From Candidatus Colwellbacteria bacterium RIFCSPLOWO2_02_FULL_44_20b (GTDB taxonomy: Bacteria; Patescibacteriota; Minisyncoccia; UBA6257; Colwellbacteraceae), in assembly GCA_001817765.1 (NCBI GenBank), contig MHIZ01000037.1, forward strand, positions 3,952 through 33,440: a stretch of DNA of 29,489 nt. Direction: 5' to 3'. The position numbers and the translations under genes are program-made. Shown one piece after another: positions 1-6,967 of the stretch. Numbering within the stretch: the stretch's first letter is position 1; each line of letters opens with the position of its first letter. The notes below the pieces were generated by a model. It worked only from the letters and a program-made list of their open reading frames with translations, had not been told where the DNA came from and made no database searches.

Positions 1-1
1 G

Positions 2-442
2 AATGCTGAAGAATTGTGGCAGTACTTTCAAGACGTGATTGCATGGGCACGAAAAACTTTTACAAATTATCGCCGAGAAATGAATAGTGTGCAATGGGGT
101 GAGCTGTATAACAAGTTTAAAGATAAGAGACTGAACGCTGGCAAACTAGAAGCCGAAATCAAAGAATTAATGCAAGACGAAGATGTAACCAAAAAGTCAG
201 GCATTTATCCGTATGTTTTGACGAGGCAGGAAAAATACCTTTCGATCCGCGCCTTTACCGACAAAATGAAGCGTGAGGCTTACGAGCGACAAAATGGTAT
301 CTGTCCGTTCTGTAAGAAAAAGTACGATATTGCTGAAATGGAGGCAGATCACATTACTCCTTGGTACGAGGGTGGCAAGACGACTGCAGAAAATTGTCAG
401 ATGCTATGTAAGCAAGATAACCGAACAAAATCTGGAAAATAA
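2..442 (+). CDS. HNH endonuclease, C-terminal part (probably of a DUF262/HNH protein)
   Basis: The reading frame is open to the left edge of the window, so this is the 3' end of a longer gene; a TTG at 14 could be read as a start but is probably internal. The C-terminal ~60 residues form an HNH nuclease module: CPFC, then a MEADHITPW core carrying the DH pair, then the N and C of an ENCQMLCK segment, ending TKSGK. This tail resembles the C-terminal HNH of DUF262 (GmrS/D-like) nucleases, which cut DNA and often act in phage defence. Family HNH tails usually end in a second CxxC; here the last position is aspartate (CKQD), so the zinc knuckle lacks one ligand. The DUF262 part is not visible, so the full family assignment is inference. 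Confidence 0.7.
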   Translation, partial: NAEELWQYFQDVIAWARKTFTNYRREMNSVQWGELYNKFKDKRLNAGKLEAEIKELMQDEDVTKKSGIYPYVLTRQEKYLSIRAFTDKMKREAYERQNGICPFCKKKYDIAEMEADHITPWYEGGKTTAENCQMLCKQDNRTKSGK

Positions 443-513
443 ATCGAAGTGCAAAATACTCTTACGATTTTTCAATGAAAGGGTGGGAAGTTTTTGAGAT
501 GAAATAAATCTAA

Positions 514-1344
514 ATGGCTTTGTCCATAAGAGCAACACCTCTCGACTTTGCAAAAGCATCTTTTCGTACACACCTTAATTACATCAAATGCTTAGAAAAA
601 TTATTTGCCAGTAGTACGCTTTCAGTATCTCGGACGGGCATATTTACAAAGCGAAACGTAGAAATTACACGATTTCGAAAACTCTATAAAGTCACCCTAA
701 AAAGTATCAAGAAAGATATTGAACTAGCACGAGAAGATTCAGCATTTGCAGTTATTGCGGCGCCATGGTTTCCAGTTAAGTGCTATTACGCACTTTATTA
801 TCTGGAGAGCATTTTGACACATTTGTTAGATGGGAGTGTGCAGGGATTTGGAAAAGGAGGTCATGCCGGAATAAGGAAGAAAATTTATTCACTTGTAGAT
901 ATGGGGTTTATAGTATTTTCTGTTGCAGAACTCAATCGTGTTTATGAACTTACACAGATACGCGCGTTGCCTGCTATAAACGTGGGACAAAATGCACGCT
1001 CTGATTATTGGCAGAAAACCGATTGCATAAATTCAGTTGCAAAGAAATTGATGGATTATAAATTGCACGATGTAAAAATTGGTCGTAAATGGAATTTGCG
1101 TACAAAGAAACATCGAGACGAGCAGAAATCGTTTGTTGGAGTAGAACGCCTAATGATTGCTGATTTTTTCTTTTGGTATCGTATTAAAGCAAATTATCGC
1201 GATCTGGACTATATAGATTTTGAAAATGGTATTACAGAGACCGAGGTGTTGGAGTATTTAGAAACTTATAACAAAGTTTTTGAATATTATCGGATACAAT
1301 TAATAAGGCAGATTACCAAATTAGAACCACCCGCTGTGGTATAA
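514..1344 (+). CDS. Unrecognised 276-aa protein
   Basis: I do not recognise this protein. It is basic and mostly helical in appearance, with no signal peptide or membrane segment. A segment around residues 85-105 (APWFPVKCYYALYYLESIL) is rich in aromatic residues, and the C-terminus (about 205-265) is also aromatic-rich and probably helical. HEPN-type helical RNases were considered, but no clear RxxxxH motif was found. It starts 71 nt after the HNH gene, on the same strand, and no Shine-Dalgarno sequence precedes the ATG. Together the two may be the end of a defence or mobile island, because everything downstream is typical core or exported-protein content. The extended -10 promoter of the next gene lies within its last codons. 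Confidence 0.7.
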   Translation: MALSIRATPLDFAKASFRTHLNYIKCLEKLFASSTLSVSRTGIFTKRNVEITRFRKLYKVTLKSIKKDIELAREDSAFAVIAAPWFPVKCYYALYYLESILTHLLDGSVQGFGKGGHAGIRKKIYSLVDMGFIVFSVAELNRVYELTQIRALPAINVGQNARSDYWQKTDCINSVAKKLMDYKLHDVKIGRKWNLRTKKHRDEQKSFVGVERLMIADFFFWYRIKANYRDLDYIDFENGITETEVLEYLETYNKVFEYYRIQLIRQITKLEPPAVV

Positions 1345-1345
1345 T
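1337..1345 (+). promoter_or_regulatory. Extended -10 promoter, probably leaderless
   Basis: TGG followed by a perfect TATAAT (1340-1345) lies 7 nt before the ATG at 1353. It overlaps the last codons of the upstream gene. No Shine-Dalgarno is present, so transcription would start at or next to the start codon. Confidence 0.55.
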
Positions 1346-1352
1346 AAAAATT

Positions 1353-1925
1353 ATGAATTTAAAAAATATCATCATTATTTTTCTTGCCGTGGCTATTGGG
1401 GGATGGGTTGCCTACAACTACTACACAAAGCCGGTGGAGGTTGTTGAAGAGCCAATTCAGAAGGTTGTTTTTAATCCCCTTAATGCCACGTATTCGATTG
1501 AGGGGGAGTTGATTACGCTTGAGAATGGCAGGGCAGAGCAGGAGAGCGAGCCGGGTTCGGCGATAAAAATTGAGACGACAGTTTTTGGAGAGCCGGCGAT
1601 GGGCGATCTTGATGGTGATGGGGCGCAGGACGCGGCTTTGATTCTTGTTTATAATCCAGGCGGGAGCGGAACATTTTATTATGTCGCAACAGCTCTTCAA
1701 AACTTAGAGAGCGGAGGGGCAACCGGAACGAACGCTGTACTTTTGGGAGATAGAATCGCACCGCAAAATATTTCGATTGAAAACGGCGTTGTGTTTGTAA
1801 ATTATGCCGATCGGGCGGCGGACGAGCCGATGAGCGCGCAACCGTCTATCGGAGTTTCGAAATGGCTTGCTGTAGAGAATGGCGTACTTTCTGAAGTAGA
1901 TCCGGCGGAGGAAGCAAATCAATAG
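1353..1925 (+). CDS. Membrane-anchored exported protein with a DxDxDG-like loop
   Basis: An N-terminal hydrophobic helix (residues 5-22) without a lipobox cysteine anchors a 165-residue extracytoplasmic domain. The domain starts with NATYSIEG, has a GDLDGDGAQD motif at 84-93 that resembles an EF-hand/FG-GAP calcium-binding loop, and continues with GGSGTFYYV and LLGDRIAPQ. I know this arrangement from small conserved lipoproteins and exported proteins of Proteobacteria and Patescibacteria, but no function is established. The start is set by the ATG after a TATAAT box. The next gene, 39 nt downstream, is also a one-pass exported protein. Confidence 0.8.
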   Translation: MNLKNIIIIFLAVAIGGWVAYNYYTKPVEVVEEPIQKVVFNPLNATYSIEGELITLENGRAEQESEPGSAIKIETTVFGEPAMGDLDGDGAQDAALILVYNPGGSGTFYYVATALQNLESGGATGTNAVLLGDRIAPQNISIENGVVFVNYADRAADEPMSAQPSIGVSKWLAVENGVLSEVDPAEEANQ

Positions 1926-1952
1926 TGTTTCACTTTTTAGTGGACATTGGTT

Positions 1953-1958
1953 TAAACT
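1953..1958 (+). promoter_or_regulatory. -10 box (TAAACT) close to the start codon
   Basis: TAAACT ends 6 nt before the ATG at 1965, the same geometry as several other genes here. A weak GAAGG lies between the box and the ATG, so leaderless initiation is not certain. Confidence 0.4.
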
Positions 1959-1964
1959 GAAGGT

Positions 1965-2657
1965 ATGAAGAAACCTCTTTTAGTTATTATTCCGTTACTT
2001 ATCATTGTCGCGTTTTTTGTTCTTAAGGGGAGTTCGGAAGATAGTTGGGTTTGCTCTGATGGGAATTGGGTTAAGCACGGGAATCCAAGCGCGCCGATGC
2101 CGATGTTCGGTTGCGGAAGTGGTGAAGAAGCGATTGATGGCGAAACAATTACATTCGCGAAAGCGGGCGTTATTACTGTTAATAATCCGGGACTTGAGCT
2201 TGGGGTGCCGTATCTTGTTTATGAAGAACCTGGGAAGCCGGCGATTACTCAACAGCTTGTAATTAGTGAGATGAGTGTTTGTGTTTCGGGGACGGGCTCT
2301 TTGCCATGCGTTGCGATGAGCGTTTCGCCGGATGTTGCTTTTCACGGGAAACAGGCGGTTGTTGAAGGAATTATTGATGGCGACGTTGTCGCGGTTCGGG
2401 TTTTACGAATTTTCGGTGAAAACGATCTGCGTTTTGTGCCGGAGCCGGGCAGATTGTTTATTTCGTGGGCGGACGCGCAAACGCTGATTCGAAAATGTAA
2501 TGTTCGTCAGGTAAGTCAGGCACATTCGCTTGCAATTTATCTTGAACGGAAAGACGGCAAGGAATTTTATACAATTGAGCCGATGATTGATGATATTTTT
2601 GAGGTTGTTCAAGAAAATAGCGTAGCATGCGGGGATATTATTATGGCGACTGAGTAA
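1965..2657 (+). CDS. One-pass exported protein with a WVCSDGNWVKHGNP motif
   Basis: A signal-anchor helix (residues 4-20) is followed by a short Cys-containing motif (C30 and C50 around WVKHGNPSAPMP) that I associate with many Patescibacteria exported proteins, where it precedes variable domains. The remaining 180 residues appear to be mostly beta strands, with two further CxnC pairs (about C97/C105 and C167/C210). Disulfide formation outside the cell is plausible but inferred. No enzymatic motif was recognised. It lies 7 nt before the NYN gene and may share its transcript. Confidence 0.75.
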   Translation: MKKPLLVIIPLLIIVAFFVLKGSSEDSWVCSDGNWVKHGNPSAPMPMFGCGSGEEAIDGETITFAKAGVITVNNPGLELGVPYLVYEEPGKPAITQQLVISEMSVCVSGTGSLPCVAMSVSPDVAFHGKQAVVEGIIDGDVVAVRVLRIFGENDLRFVPEPGRLFISWADAQTLIRKCNVRQVSQAHSLAIYLERKDGKEFYTIEPMIDDIFEVVQENSVACGDIIMATE

Positions 2658-2664
2658 TTCTTAT

Positions 2665-3180
2665 ATGAAGAAAAAAGTTAGTAACCAGAATAATTACGCT
2701 TTTATTGATAGTCAGAATCTCAACTTAAGCATTCGTGAATTAGGTTGGAAATTAGATTTTAAACGTTTTCGCACATATCTTACGGATAAGTATGGAGTTA
2801 CTAAAGCGTTCCTATTTATTGGATATATTGAGGGTAATAACGATCTTTACGCGTATCTCCAGGACGCGGGTTTTATTTGTATTTTTAAACCCACATTAAA
2901 ATATAAGGATGGTTCTACGAAGGGCAACTGTGATGCCGAGCTTGTTTTGCAAACAATGGTGGAATATACGGAGTATGATCGGGCGATTATTGTGACGGGA
3001 GACGGAGATTTTTATTGTCTCGTTAAATATCTTATAGAACAAAAAAAGCTCGAAGCTGTAATTGTGCCAAACAGGTTTAAATTTTCCGCTTTACTTAAGT
3101 TCAAGATTTGTAGGTCGTACTTGAGATTTATGAATGATTTTGAGAGGAAGTTAGCCTATAAAAAAGAAAAGACCCCATAA
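2665..3180 (+). CDS. NYN-domain (LabA/PIN-like) ribonuclease
   Basis: A single-domain NYN protein of 171 aa. The acidic residues of the PIN-like fold are all visible: D15 in FIDSQN, D90 in KGNCDAEL, and D113 and D115 in VTGDGDF; the family uses these to bind a metal ion and cut RNA. The GWKLDFKRFRTYLTDKYGV stretch is typical of bacterial LabA-like NYN proteins. The last codons (KKEKTP and stop) form the 5' arm of a strong hairpin, so the gene runs directly into a structured element. A second, frameshifted copy lies at 5473-5963 and is followed by a matching element. The function is inferred to be RNA cleavage or RNA turnover; the substrate is unknown. Confidence 0.9.
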   Translation: MKKKVSNQNNYAFIDSQNLNLSIRELGWKLDFKRFRTYLTDKYGVTKAFLFIGYIEGNNDLYAYLQDAGFICIFKPTLKYKDGSTKGNCDAELVLQTMVEYTEYDRAIIVTGDGDFYCLVKYLIEQKKLEAVIVPNRFKFSALLKFKICRSYLRFMNDFERKLAYKKEKTP

Positions 3181-3261
3181 GGACGAAACCTTAGGGGGCA
3201 CTCTTTTCCGTTGGTGATATTATTATGCTAGTCGCTTGGCGGGTAGGAGTCAAGATTGCTG
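3166..3261 (+). ncRNA. NYN-associated two-hairpin element, copy 1
   Basis: Hairpin 1 pairs 3166-3172 with 3202-3208, and CCCC and TAAGG with CCTTA and GGGG, leaving an ACGAAA loop at 3183-3188. A linker TTTTCC-G-TTGGTGATA follows. Hairpin 2 pairs CTAGTCGC (3228-3235) with GCGGGTAG (3239-3246), with one G-G mismatch. The element ends AGTCAAGATTGCTG. Copy 2 after the other NYN gene (5967-6061) has the same order, the same hairpin-1 loop, the same linker, the same 3' end and nearly the same length. Hairpin 1 could work as a terminator, but conservation beyond its T-run suggests a structured RNA or regulatory element. Confidence 0.55.
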
Positions 3262-3408
3262 TGAATTGTCGAATTGAGTAATAATTTGATCGATTACTTT
3301 ATGAACTATTAGTTTGGATTTACTAAACTATCTCTAGAGGTAGAGGCATTCAGATTAAGGATAAGAGCATGATAGGTTTTTGAGTAATACGCGCTGTACC
3401 CGGCTTTG

Positions 3409-3417
3409 TGGTAAACT
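3409..3417 (+). promoter_or_regulatory. Extended -10 promoter before the M14 pair
   Basis: TGG plus TAAACT (3412-3417) lies 8 nt before the ATG at 3426. The gap contains GGAG, so the mRNA might be leaderless or carry a very short leader. There is no clear -35. Confidence 0.5.
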
Positions 3418-3425
3418 AAAGGAGT

Positions 3426-4322
3426 ATGAAAAAAGCAATAATTTTACTTTTAGTCGTTATTGTCGGTGTTGGCGCGTACTTTTTGTTCCAGAGCTCGTCT
3501 GATATGGCGGACGTGGTTATTGATACAACCCCGTCGGGCGATGAGCAGACGGATGCAGTTAATACAGGGCAAGACGAGGGGGACGTGGTAGTTATCGGAA
3601 AATCGGTTGAAGGAAGGGATATTACTGCTTATCACTATGGTACTGGTGATAAAGAAATTTTGTTTGTCGGCGGTATTCACGGCGGGTACTCATGGAACAC
3701 AGCTCTTGTTGCTTATGAATTGATGGATTATTTAGAGGCGAACGCTGGTGCTATTCCTAGTAACGTTGAAGTAACCGTTATACCAGTATTAAATCCGGAT
3801 GGTCAGAATAAGACTCTTGGTACTGCCGGTCGTTTTACTAAAGTGGATGTGCCGTCCTCACAAGATAAGAAAATATCGGGACGTTTTAACGCGCACAACG
3901 TAGATCTTAATCGTAATTTTGATTGTGATTGGCAATCTACCGGGACATGGCAGAACACGACTGTAAGCGGTGGAAACGAAGCTTTTTCTGAACCTGAGAG
4001 TCAAGCATTTCGAGATTATGTCGTAACGCGTAAGCCAAGCGCGGTTGTTGTTTGGTATAGCGCCGCTGGTGGGGTGTTTTCTTCAAGTTGCGGCGCTGGC
4101 ATTCTTCCTGAAACTCGCACGATCACGAATACTTACGCGCAAGCATCCGGCTATCCGGCGTACGAAAGTTTTGATTTCTATAAAACTACCGGCGATATGC
4201 CAAATTGGCTTGCCAAAGAAAAGATTCCCGCGATCAGCGTTCTTCTTTCTACGCACGAAGATACCGAATGGAGCAAAAATAAGGCAGGTATAGAGGCACT
4301 TCTTCTTCACTACGCTCAGTAA
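3426..4322 (+). CDS. M14-type carboxypeptidase homolog lacking catalytic residues (pseudoenzyme)
   Basis: A signal anchor (residues 3-20), a short acidic linker and an M14 zinc-carboxypeptidase fold. The scaffold is kept: VGGIHGG (82-88), NPDG (123-126), DLNRNFDC (160-167), EPES. Compared with its neighbour at 4322, three active-site positions have changed: the glutamate of HGGYE is S89, the histidine of FWHSQ is Y211, and the catalytic glutamate of TVELKTHE is L273. Only the first zinc histidine (H85) and the NR pair remain. The gene is otherwise intact, with no frameshift, so it is probably maintained for binding rather than catalysis. Its stop overlaps the next start by one base (TAATG), so the two are probably co-translated. 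Confidence 0.85.
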   Translation: MKKAIILLLVVIVGVGAYFLFQSSSDMADVVIDTTPSGDEQTDAVNTGQDEGDVVVIGKSVEGRDITAYHYGTGDKEILFVGGIHGGYSWNTALVAYELMDYLEANAGAIPSNVEVTVIPVLNPDGQNKTLGTAGRFTKVDVPSSQDKKISGRFNAHNVDLNRNFDCDWQSTGTWQNTTVSGGNEAFSEPESQAFRDYVVTRKPSAVVVWYSAAGGVFSSSCGAGILPETRTITNTYAQASGYPAYESFDFYKTTGDMPNWLAKEKIPAISVLLSTHEDTEWSKNKAGIEALLLHYAQ

Positions 4323-5203
4323 TGCGATCATTTTTTACGAAGCGTGTTATTACGGTACTTCTTGTTAGTGTCGCGCTCGGTAGCGTTCTGCTTCTTTTTG
4401 TTTTATGGAATTCCGTTACGCCGGAATCAGCGGTGGTGGAACCCGGACTTGGTCCAGAACGTAGTGTCATTGGTTTGTCTGTAGAAGGACGTGAGATAGA
4501 AGCGTATACGTATGGGAATGGAAAAGAACACCTTGCGTTTATCGGCGGCATACACGGCGGTTATGAATGGAATAGCGTACTTCTCGCGTATACGTTTATG
4601 GATTATTTGGACGCGCATCCCGAGGTTATTTCTCAAAATCTAACTGTTACTGTGATCCCATCCGCCAATCCCGATGGGCTCTATAAAATAGTTGGTAAGG
4701 AAGGCCGTTTCACAGAGGCGCATGTGCCGGCTAATAAATCTGCAGTGCCTGGGCGATTGAACGCGCACGACGTTGATCTTAATCGCAACTTTGATTGCAA
4801 ATGGAAGTCGGAGGGTGTGTGGCGGGAAAATCCGGTAAGCGCCGGCTCGGCGCCATTTTTTGAGCCGGAAGCCGCGGCTATCCGAGATTTTGTTTTAGAA
4901 AATAATCCGGCTAGCGTTATTTTCTGGCATAGTCAGGCTAACGCGGTTTACGCGTCGGAGTGTGAGGAGGGTATTCTTCCGGAGACGCTTATGATTATGA
5001 ATGAGTACGCGCGCGCGTCAGGGTATTCAGCAGTTGAGTCATTCGGCCAGTACGAGGTTACGGGCGATGCCGAGGGATGGCTTGCTTCGATAGGTATTCC
5101 AGCAATTACCGTAGAACTTAAAACTCACGAAACTATTGAGTGGGAGGAGAACCTGGCCGGTATTAAGGCGCTTTTTGAATACTATGAAAGTAAAGTAGAA
5201 TAG
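4322..5203 (+). CDS. M14-family zinc carboxypeptidase, membrane-anchored
   Basis: An N-terminal anchor helix (about residues 8-29) is followed by a complete M14 peptidase domain of about 245 aa. Likely zinc ligands are H78 and E82 (GGIHGGYEWN) and H203 (FWHSQ). N154-R155 in DLNRNFDC would hold the substrate carboxylate, and E265 in TVELKTHE is the catalytic glutamate. M14 enzymes of this exported type usually trim peptide C-termini, including peptidoglycan stem peptides; that substrate is inference. The His-to-Glu spacing (HxxxE) is one longer than the classical HxxE, which I believe is usual for the HGGYE subgroup. It is coupled to its inactive paralog by TAATG and followed one base later by a small membrane protein. 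Confidence 0.88.
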   Translation: MRSFFTKRVITVLLVSVALGSVLLLFVLWNSVTPESAVVEPGLGPERSVIGLSVEGREIEAYTYGNGKEHLAFIGGIHGGYEWNSVLLAYTFMDYLDAHPEVISQNLTVTVIPSANPDGLYKIVGKEGRFTEAHVPANKSAVPGRLNAHDVDLNRNFDCKWKSEGVWRENPVSAGSAPFFEPEAAAIRDFVLENNPASVIFWHSQANAVYASECEEGILPETLMIMNEYARASGYSAVESFGQYEVTGDAEGWLASIGIPAITVELKTHETIEWEENLAGIKALFEYYESKVE

Positions 5204-5204
5204 T

Positions 5205-5471
5205 ATGAACTATTGGTTCAAACCTAAACGGTTTTGGAAGTGGTTCGCGTTTTATTATCCTGTGAATTTAAAAGGGTGGATTGTTACGATTGTACTTTTT
5301 GTTTTCGCGGTACTTATCTTTTGTCGGATTGATAGCACGTCGCATTCAGTGAGTGATACGCTTTTTTCTTTCGCGCCGTGGATTATCGGACTGATGCTCA
5401 TTTACGACTTACTTTGTTTTCGGACAGGGGAGTATCCGAGCTGGTGGAGAAGAGATATAATGCGGAATTAG
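5205..5471 (+). CDS. Small two-helix membrane protein
   Basis: An 88-aa protein with two hydrophobic helices (about 25-41 and 53-70), an aromatic, basic N-terminus (MNYWFKPKRFWKW) and a conserved-looking C-terminal TGEYPSWWRRD. It starts one base after the M14 stop and ends one base before the NYN copy, so it belongs to the same operon. The function is unknown. A decayed copy of its C-terminus (TREYPSWW) is found at 6086-6133, downstream of the second NYN element, which suggests that this gene was once duplicated along with its neighbours. Confidence 0.75.
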   Translation: MNYWFKPKRFWKWFAFYYPVNLKGWIVTIVLFVFAVLIFCRIDSTSHSVSDTLFSFAPWIIGLMLIYDLLCFRTGEYPSWWRRDIMRN

Positions 5472-5472
5472 T

Positions 5473-5963
5473 ATGGTTTCTGCAGAAAAGAACTTTGCGT
5501 ACATTGATGCCGCCAACCTTCATAAGGGGTTGAGAATCTAGGTTGGCTACTCGACTATAAGAGATTCCGTGTGTGGCTCAGGGACAAATACGGCGTTGAA
5601 AATACTTATCTTTTTATCGGTTTAGTGCCAGGTAATAAAGACTTATATACGCGTTTACAGGAAATGGGGTATGTCCTTGTCTATAAAGAAGTAACGTACG
5701 ACGGGGCGGGAAAAGTAAAGGGTAACCGCGATGCCGATCTCGTACTTAAAACAGTTGTCGACTACTACGAGAAACGTTTTAGCAAGGCGACTCTTGTTAC
5801 AAGCGATGGCGATTATGCTGGACTCGTCAAATTTCTGAGAGAAAGAGATTCTTTTCAATCTCTTATTTCTCCCAGCAATAAGTGTTCTTATCTCTTGAGA
5901 AAGCTTGATATTCCTATTGTCTACCTTGATACACAAAAAGATAAACTGAAAAAGCGATCCTAA
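5473..5963 (+). pseudogene. NYN-domain ribonuclease, copy 2, frameshifted
   Basis: The first part (5473-5540) reads MVSAEKNFAYIDAANLHKGLRI and stops at TAG. Inserting one A near 5535 would restore RNLGWLLDYKRFRVWLRDKYGV, which matches copy 1. The rest (to 5963) is intact in the other frame and keeps NRDADL and VTSDGDY. The acidic residues of the NYN active site are thus split over two frames. No classical slippery heptamer is visible, so a one-base deletion or an assembly error is likelier than programmed frameshifting. A shortened product could start at GTG 5571, but it would lack the first catalytic Asp. It is followed directly by copy 2 of the structured element. Confidence 0.8.
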
Positions 5964-5966
5964 AAA

Positions 5967-6061
5967 GAAAAAGCCCCCGGTGGGAACGAAATCCCATAAG
6001 GGTCTTTTCCATGGTGATACTAATAGACTACTTAGATTCTAGCTATTAGTCAAGATAGATG
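5967..6061 (+). ncRNA. NYN-associated two-hairpin element, copy 2
   Basis: Hairpin 1 has TGGGA paired with TCCCA around an ACGAAA loop (5986-5991), with a lower stem AAAAG/CTTTT. The linker is TTTTCC-A-TGGTGATA. Hairpin 2 is a perfect 8-bp pair ACTAATAG (6019-6026) with CTATTAGT (6043-6050). The 3' end is AGTCAAGATAGATG. Stem sequences differ from copy 1 while pairing is kept (TAAGG/CCTTA against TGGGA/TCCCA), which is covariation-like support for RNA structure. Loop and linker sequences are nearly identical. Confidence 0.55.
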
Positions 6062-6085
6062 TTTACAAGTAATAGGCCCTTGTGA

Positions 6086-6133
6086 ACAAGGGAGTATCCA
6101 AGTTGGTGGAAGGAAAAGGAATATAACAACTAA
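6086..6133 (+). pseudogene. Remnant of the small membrane-protein gene
   Basis: The frame reads TREYPSWWKEKEYNN and stop, directly after an in-frame TGA. It matches the C-terminus TGEYPSWWRRD of the gene at 5205-5471 at protein and DNA level (GGGAGTATCC and TGGTGGA shared). Nothing of the N-terminal part remains. It marks the end of an old duplication that also included the NYN gene and its element. Confidence 0.6.
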
Positions 6134-6135
6134 AG

Positions 6136-6783
6136 ATGAAGATTCTTTCGAAGTCTAAGAGAGAGGTGTTGTTAATCATTGTATTTATCTTTGTGGTTAT
6201 TTTAAGTTATTTCATATTTTTTGAATTTCAGGCTCAGCCATTGGAAAACACCAAATCGAATGTTGATCCTTGGAACAACCAATCATCGGGGGTTGGACGT
6301 GAGATATATTCCGAAATATTTGATCCGTCTATCAAATTGGATTTGGAATCGGATAGATACACTGCAGTTTTTGAAAACATCCGAACAATGGTAAAGATAC
6401 CTGTTATATATCCTCAGACCTTGCCGAACGGATATGGATTATACGAAATAGAAGTTCATCGAGCAGAGGAAGCTAGTGATTTTCTTGGACAGACGTTTAT
6501 CAAATATCGAGAAAGTGAAAAAGAATTTGTATTGAGTGGAACCGCAAATTTGAGCGATCCTGAGGGTGGAGAAACGGTTGAGCTTGAAAATGGTTCTTTT
6601 ATCGGGATTTTTCAAAGATTTGAGAACGGGAAGGAAATTTATTCGTCAGCTTGGTTCGTCGATGAATCCGGGTCCGCTTATCAATATTATCGGTATCAGT
6701 ATTCTCTTTATACATCCGGATTGACGAGATTAGAATTTCTAGAGCTTGCTAATCTTGTTTTTGATAAAGCTAAAATTCAGTGA
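6136..6783 (+). CDS. One-pass exported protein, unknown (possibly DUF4367-like)
   Basis: A basic N-terminus and a long hydrophobic helix (about residues 10-30) precede an extracytoplasmic domain of about 175 aa. The segment VKIPVIYPQTLPNGYGLYEIEV, followed by strands and a C-terminal helix (LTRLEFLELANLVF), recalls the DUF4367/LolA-like beta domains found in anti-sigma-type proteins, but this is a weak resemblance. The sigma-factor gene follows 184 nt later, with its own promoter, so a regulatory link is speculative. A TATAAC box lies 8 nt before the start. The gene is AT-richer than its neighbours. Confidence 0.7.
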   Translation: MKILSKSKREVLLIIVFIFVVILSYFIFFEFQAQPLENTKSNVDPWNNQSSGVGREIYSEIFDPSIKLDLESDRYTAVFENIRTMVKIPVIYPQTLPNGYGLYEIEVHRAEEASDFLGQTFIKYRESEKEFVLSGTANLSDPEGGETVELENGSFIGIFQRFENGKEIYSSAWFVDESGSAYQYYRYQYSLYTSGLTRLEFLELANLVFDKAKIQ

Positions 6784-6845
6784 GATTAAATTGTATTTCT
6801 TATCTCGCTTTAGACGATTTTTGTTTTGAGTTTGCAATTTTTTGT

Positions 6846-6874
6846 TTGACTTCTAGATACTATTATTGTAGTAT
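6846..6874 (+). promoter_or_regulatory. Sigma-factor gene promoter with an overlapping palindrome
   Basis: TTGACT (6846-6851), a 17-nt spacer and TAGTAT (6869-6874) form a good sigma-70 promoter. The -10 box is the right arm of a perfect inverted repeat, ATACTA (6857-6862), six bases, TAGTAT (6869-6874). A protein bound to that palindrome would block the promoter. The leader to the ATG at 6968 is about 85-90 nt. Confidence 0.55.
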
Positions 6875-6967
6875 ATGAGTCTCCGGTATCTATCGAATGA
6901 ATAAACGATTGATACTGTTTGCTCTTTTTCCCAATAGATTTTTACTGGCCTTTAACATTCTTTTTCT

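Noticed and set aside
514..1344. HEPN toxin call for the 276-aa protein
   Set aside because: No clear RxxxxH active-site motif and no neighbouring MNT or antitoxin gene.
3166..3261. tRNA-like or CRISPR-repeat interpretation of the element after the NYN gene
   Set aside because: No cloverleaf, CCA end or T-loop consensus, and only two copies 2.8 kb apart, each with one gene.
5525..5545. Programmed ribosomal frameshift in NYN copy 2
   Set aside because: No X-XXY-YYZ heptamer or downstream pseudoknot is visible, and copy 1 is made without a shift.
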